From contig CM030937.1 of assembly GCA_018136815.1 (NCBI GenBank), forward strand, positions 2,841,820 through 2,905,819: DNA of 64,000 bases. The letters run 5' to 3'. This document shows, one piece after another, positions 60,113 to 64,000 of this stretch. The notes beneath the pieces are model-generated. The model saw nothing but the letters and a program-made list of their open reading frames with translations, was not told the origin of the DNA and did no database searches. The translations under genes were made by a program, and so were the position numbers. The stretch is from Isochrysis galbana (taxonomy: Eukaryota; Haptophyta; Isochrysidales; Isochrysidaceae). Each line of letters opens with the position of its first letter. Position 1 is the first letter of the stretch.

Positions 60113-60480
60113 TATCGATGATAATGGAAGTGCGAGTAGCCATGCCACCAAAGGGAAAAATGAAACCCCCGCCCCCATCAGATCCACAACTGCAACGCCA
60201 ATTTGACCTCAAACAACCAGCACCAGCCAATAAAAAATTCCAGAAGCGAGTGGAACGCTCTGAGCAGCTAGCCCGGAAAGTCATCTACCCCACCAAAAAA
60301 TGAGTACTAGTGCGTGCCCCCCTCGATGAAAAGAAAACGCGCGTACTTCCAGCGGCCTCCTCGTCACGCATGACGTGGCCGCCGCGCACCCGCCAGGGTC
60401 GACGAAGCATGGTCGCCGGCGGGCCTCTGCAGAACCTCTTCTCACACTTGTCTTGAAAGGATCGTCTTCAATGAGTGCAT
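60113..60480. other. Short Lys/Pro-rich frame and spacer
   Basis: In frame with the preceding element, a stretch reads MPPKGKMKPPPPSDPQLQRQ to KVIYPTKK with a stop at 60303. It may be an independent small basic protein or an element remnant. I do not recognise it. Beyond 60303 nothing is seen. Confidence 0.3.
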
Positions 60481-60499
60481 TGAATGTATACCGCACTCC

Positions 60500-61430
60500 T
60501 CGTGTGGAGGAGACGGCGGTGGAGAGGGCGGAGGAGATGACGGCGGCGGAGAGGGTGGAGGAGGATAAGGCAACGGAGGGGATGACGGTGGCGGAGAGGG
60601 CGGAGGCGGAAAAGGCAATGGAGGCGATGATGGCGGCGGAGAGGGCGGAGGCGGAGAAGGCAATGGAGGCGATGACGGCGGCGGAGAGGGTGGAGGAGGT
60701 GACGGCGGCGGAGAGGGCGGAGGAGGTGACGGCGGCGGAAAGGGCGGAGGAGGTGACGGCGGCGGAGAGGGCGGAGGCGGATAAGGCAACGGAGGAGATG
60801 ACGGCGGCGGAGAGGGCGGAGGCGGAGAGGGCGGAGGCGGAGAAGGCAATGGAGGCGATGACGGCGTCGGAGAGGGCGGAGGCGGAGAAGGCAATGAAGG
60901 CGAGGACGGCGGCGGAGAGGGCGGAGGCGGAGGAGGCAATGGAGGCGATGACGGCGGCGGGGAGGGCGGAGGAGGTGACGGCGGCGGAGATGACGGAGGA
61001 AGTGACGGCGGCGGAGAGGGCGGAGGAGGTGACGGCGGCGAAGAGGGCGAAGGAGGTGACGGCGGCGGAGAGGGCGGAGGAGGTGACGGCGGCGGAGAGG
61101 GCGGAGGCGGAGAGGGCGGAGGCGGAGAAGGCAAGGGAGGCGAAGACGGCGGCGGAGAGGGCGGAGGCGGAGAAGGCAATGGAGGCGATGACGGCGGCGG
61201 AGAGGGCGGAGGTGGATAAGGCAATGGAGGCGATGATGGCGGCGGAGAGGGCGGAGGCGGAGAAGGCAATGGAGGCGATGACGGCGGCGGGGAGGGCGGA
61301 GGTGACCGCGGCGGAGAAGGCGGAGGAAGTGACGGCGGCGGAGAGGGCGGATGAGGTGACGGCGGCGAAGGTGACGGCGGCGGAGAGGGCGGAGGAAGTG
61401 ACGGCGGCGGAGAGGGCGCGGATCTCGCCA
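60500..61430. repeat. Long GGCGGAGAGGGCGGAGG-type minisatellite
   Basis: Units of about 15-36 bp built from GACGGCGGCGGAGAGGGCGG and AAGGCAATGGAGGCGAT repeat for over 900 bp. The plus strand is open as a 378-codon frame (60375-61511) of the type MTAAERAEEV repeated. The minus strand is open in all three frames, one reading as Ser-Pro-Pro-Pro repeats like hydroxyproline-rich wall proteins. With every frame open, I cannot tell whether any is translated. Confidence 0.85.
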
Positions 61431-61576
61431 CCCAAGATCAGCCAAGCGATATCGTCGCCTGCCAGCAGAACGACGAGGAAGAGGGATGTGAGAAAAAGAC
61501 GAAGAAGATGAAAACTCAGCACGCGTAGCTGGGGGTGTTTGGGAGTGGGGGGGGGGGGGGGGCGTGATTAGCTTTG

Positions 61577-62325
61577 CAATAATAATATTGAGCTTTGTAA
61601 TTGTAACAATAGACCAAAAAGAAAACGAATAACCTGACAATAATAATATTGAGCTTTGTAATTATAGACCTGTGGTGAGTGAAGTGAGGCTGCGGCTGTG
61701 GTGTGCGGTGGGATGAAAGGGCTGTGGAATGTAACATGTGATGTACAACCCGAAGGGAGCATGCGGGGCAAGGCGACACGAACGGGGAAAGCGCACGCGG
61801 GCGAGACTGAGATCGAGGGGCCGATCTCAGCCGACATGGGGACACACGAGACAAGGACGGGGCACAAGAGCACACGGAGCAAGGGCACAGGGCGCTCGAG
61901 CGATGGCGCTGAGCAAGAGTCTGCCGAAGGAGAAACAACACGCGGGGGGGAGAGAGACACGCGGGTAAAGAAAGATGAAAAGAGGCTGGAAGCTCAAGGA
62001 AAAACACTCGAGGGAGAGATGAGAAAAGAGGGGGGGAAAGCGTCCGCGCGATGGCATGATGGGAGGGAAGGAGAGAAGGAAGGGATCGCGCGGACGGGAT
62101 CCTCTCATATGCGAGAGGAGGGGAACGAAAGGGAGAGAAGAAAGAGAGCGAAGGGCACCCGGCAGAGGAGGGCGGGAGCGACCTAAAAATGGAACAAGTG
62201 TACAAAGTGTACAAGCGCCCCCCCTACCCGCAACAAGACCAAAAAAAGAAAACAAGTAACCTGACAATAATAATATTGAGCTTTGTAATTATAATAATAG
62301 ACCAGAAAGAAAACAAATAACCTGG
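61577..62325. repeat. 62-bp tandem repeat array interrupted by a solo LTR
   Basis: Units beginning CAATAATAATATTGAGCTTT and ending AAACGAATAACCTGA occupy 61577-61670 and 62236-62325. The interruption falls inside one unit, which reads as a normal unit when the insert is removed. Confidence 0.75.
61671..62235. mobile_element. Solo LTR, 565 bp
   Basis: The insert starts TGTGGTG and ends GCAACA, and is flanked by the 5-bp duplication AGACC (61666-61670 and 62236-62240) inside a tandem array. TG..CA ends and a 5-bp duplication without an internal region fit a solo LTR left by recombination. It is unlike the LTR at 21666-22023. Long frames inside it are Arg/Glu/Gly-rich and not convincing. Confidence 0.7.
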
Positions 62326-62402
62326 CCCTCTTTTGACGGAACGCGACTTCAGGAACCCCAATCAGAAGAGGAACAAGAAAGCTTGGACACAGATGCAAAC
62401 TA

Positions 62403-63125
62403 CGAACTCTACCCTCTACTTTCTACTCACGTAGGAAAACTTTCTACACCCCCACTCCCCCGGCCCTTCTCCCCCCGCCATAAGGCGACTCCCCCCGTGC
62501 ACTACTAGGGGGATAGGGGTGAAGGGCTTAGATATGGTCCGGTGGCCCGCGCCTCCCCCCGGTGATCATTCCCCCCCTTCCTCCTGTGTCTCCGAAAGGG
62601 CGGCGGCCTCAGCCCCGACTTATCCTGTAAACAGGTGTGCGGGACTTACCTATTTTTCGGTGAGCGGAGCTCTCGCTCCGCCCACCCCCTTCTCCGCGCG
62701 CTCTCTCCCCTCTCCTGCGGCACGCGCGATGGCGCGCCTGCGGCAGGCCTGCAGCTGCTTGCTGGCGACGCCCCCTGGAGGCTCCTGGAGGCCAGCTCTG
62801 GGGGCAGAGGAGGCTGGGGCTGGGCCCTGGCCTCCCCTGCCTCCCCCTCGCTGGCGCTCCTGAGCCTCAGGGGCTCCCAATCTGCACCTGTCTGCCTGTC
62901 GACCAGGGGGGAGGGGGGGTTGGAGCGATGGGCTGACCACGAGGGGCCAGGACGAGCGAACCAGGCGTGCCTGACAGTGGGAGAGTGGGTCAGCAGGGCA
63001 GTGGCCTCCTGGCAAGCCATCAGGCATGCCAGGAGGATGGGTGGTTCCTCCCCCACGGCAGGGGAGGAGTGGAGAGAGAGGGGGGCTCGTGCCCCCCCAT
63101 GGGCGAACCAAGTATAAACTTAGTT
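62403..63125 (-). mobile_element. Family A element, inverted, 3' end clipped
   Basis: On the minus strand the stem-loop AACTAAGTTTATACTTGGTT is at 63123-63104, then the ATG and a frame ending ALTPRAPLTEK-like as in the 33099 copy. The body matches 20453-21202 to the AAAGTAGAGGGT block. The last ~40 bases of the tail are missing. The hairpin end abuts a plus-strand 3' tail. Confidence 0.85.
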
Positions 63126-63253
63126 CCCCAAGTAGTGCACGAGCAGGGGAGGGTTGCCGCAAGGCGGGAAGCGAGGGAGAGGAAGGGAAGTGGGCGTGGC
63201 TACAGTAGATAAACCCGTGGCCGCGCGCGAGGCGAGAACATTAAATGGTTTTT
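63126..63253 (+). mobile_element. LINE 3' tail
   Basis: The segment reads GGTTGCCGCAAGGCGGGAAG and GGGCGTGGCTAC, then CGCGCGAGGCGAGAACATTA and T8. It matches the 3' UTR at about 40210-40312 rather than the family A tail. Confidence 0.7.
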
Positions 63254-63441
63254 TTTATTATTGCAATTTGCTCGACGCCGCAACCTGACATAGCACCCAA
63301 AAAAGCCACACGAAAACGAACGCGAGAGTTTTGCCTAGTGGAATTTCTTAAGTTGCCGCCATGCCCATGTCATTGATGCACGGCAGGCATACACGGCAAG
63401 CAGACAGCCCTCCGCCCGTCAACCTCGTCAAGTATCACGCA

Positions 63442-63999
63442 TTACGGGCCAGAGGGGAGACGAGCTGATGCTTCGGCTGCCTCAACCGCATCCTCAAGTG
63501 GCTTTGCTTGAATCGCGTGGACTTTCCGCATTTTGAACAGCGCTGGCATATTGTTTGTTGCGTCCATGCGACGAGCTGCCACCGTATCGATACCAAGTTT
63601 GATCCAGCGCTTTGCCAGAATACCCGAAATACCACTCTCGCTGTCTTTGCTCGAGGCGCCCCGATACGTCACGCGTCCCGCGGACGTTGCGCTACAGGCG
63701 CATCGCAAGATTTCGAGGTAGATTTCGCCATCCAGCTGCCGGCGGGCCGTCCGGAATTCCGCGATAAGTCCTTCGAAGTACTCTAGCCGTGCCGACGTGA
63801 GCTGAGCAGGGTCACGCACGGATCGATCCACAGAAGGTGACCCTCCTCGACTGCCACTCCCACGACCACTACCTCCCCGTCCGCGGCTACCTCGGCCGTC
63901 TCCCTCCCGCCCGCTCAACTTGGTTGTTCCTCGGACCTTTGGGATGGCGGCAAGCGTGTGGAAAGTTCGAGTCGTGGGCGAGACGCGCGAGAAGAGCAT
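63442..63999 (-). CDS. Hypothetical protein, possible organelle-targeting N-terminus
   Basis: The 185-aa frame starts at the ATG at the window edge, MLFSRVSPTTRTFHTLAAIP, an Arg/Ser/Thr-rich start like a mitochondrial presequence. It has a Gly/Arg/Ser-rich segment, then a helical region (LTSARLEYFEGLIAEFRTAR, GEIYLEILRCACSATSAG) and an Ala/Glu-rich end (LEDAVEAAEASARLPSGP). I do not recognise a family. The true start could lie beyond the edge. Confidence 0.5.
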   Translation of the reverse strand: MLFSRVSPTTRTFHTLAAIPKVRGTTKLSGREGDGRGSRGRGGSGRGSGSRGGSPSVDRSVRDPAQLTSARLEYFEGLIAEFRTARRQLDGEIYLEILRCACSATSAGRVTYRGASSKDSESGISGILAKRWIKLGIDTVAARRMDATNNMPALFKMRKVHAIQAKPLEDAVEAAEASARLPSGP

Positions 64000-64000
64000 C

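Overview
This is nuclear DNA of a eukaryotic microalga. It has GT-AG introns, a few very long exons, homopolymer and microsatellite tracts, and dense transposable elements. Two fucoxanthin-chlorophyll (FCP-type) antenna genes carry the presequence expected for a plastid of red-algal secondary origin. An outer-arm axonemal dynein means the organism makes motile flagella. One dynein intron appears to use a GC donor, and one gene carries a run of ShKT modules. I favour a haptophyte, but another chromist alga (such as a pelagophyte) is not excluded by what I can see.

Host genes in order: (1) outer-arm dynein heavy chain, beta type, 742-14630 (+), complete at about 4519 aa, with nearly all of it in one 13-kb exon; (2) a three-KH RNA-binding protein of the PCBP/hnRNP-K type, 22775-24951 (-); (3) a RhoGAP-like protein with a low-complexity tail, 28428-31451 (-); (4) an acidic Glu-rich protein whose 3' part is split by a 752-bp retroelement, 32954-34218 (-); (5) a four-exon DUF3228 protein, 35866-36766 (-); (6, 7) two FCP genes with identical predicted proteins, diverging from a 599-bp spacer inside an inverted repeat, 40513-42689; (8) a membrane-anchored multi-ShKT protein with a GH127-like (beta-L-arabinofuranosidase) domain, 45839-49867 (+); (9) a Cys-containing hypothetical protein, 51102-51653 (-); (10) ubiquilin/DSK2, 52425-53516 (-); (11) CDC48/p97 in two exons, 56553-59077 (+); (12) a hypothetical protein at the right edge, 63442-63999 (-). 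The proteostasis genes (ubiquilin, CDC48) lie close together but on opposite strands. I see no operon-like logic.

The accessory story is the retroelements. A non-autonomous LTR element (17238-22023, 5-bp target duplication ACTTG, near-identical LTRs) has been hit by a LINE inside its left LTR and by a 750-bp element inside its body, each with its own target-site duplication. A solo LTR sits inside a 62-bp tandem array (61671-62235). Many non-LTR copies share a feature I do not recognise from known families. At the extreme 5' end is a short stem-loop with a four-base loop (usually TTAT), followed 4-5 nt later by an ATGG start codon, which in several copies begins Met-Glu-Arg-Ala. Stem sequences differ between copies while pairing is kept. 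The 3' tails often carry a CCGC/GCGG stem-loop, an ATTAAAA-like motif and sometimes oligo-T. I consider this hairpin-led retroelement group the best candidate for something undescribed. Remnants of a piggyBac-like transposase (37178-38956), a possible palindrome-ended element (32171-32815) and several minisatellites complete the picture.
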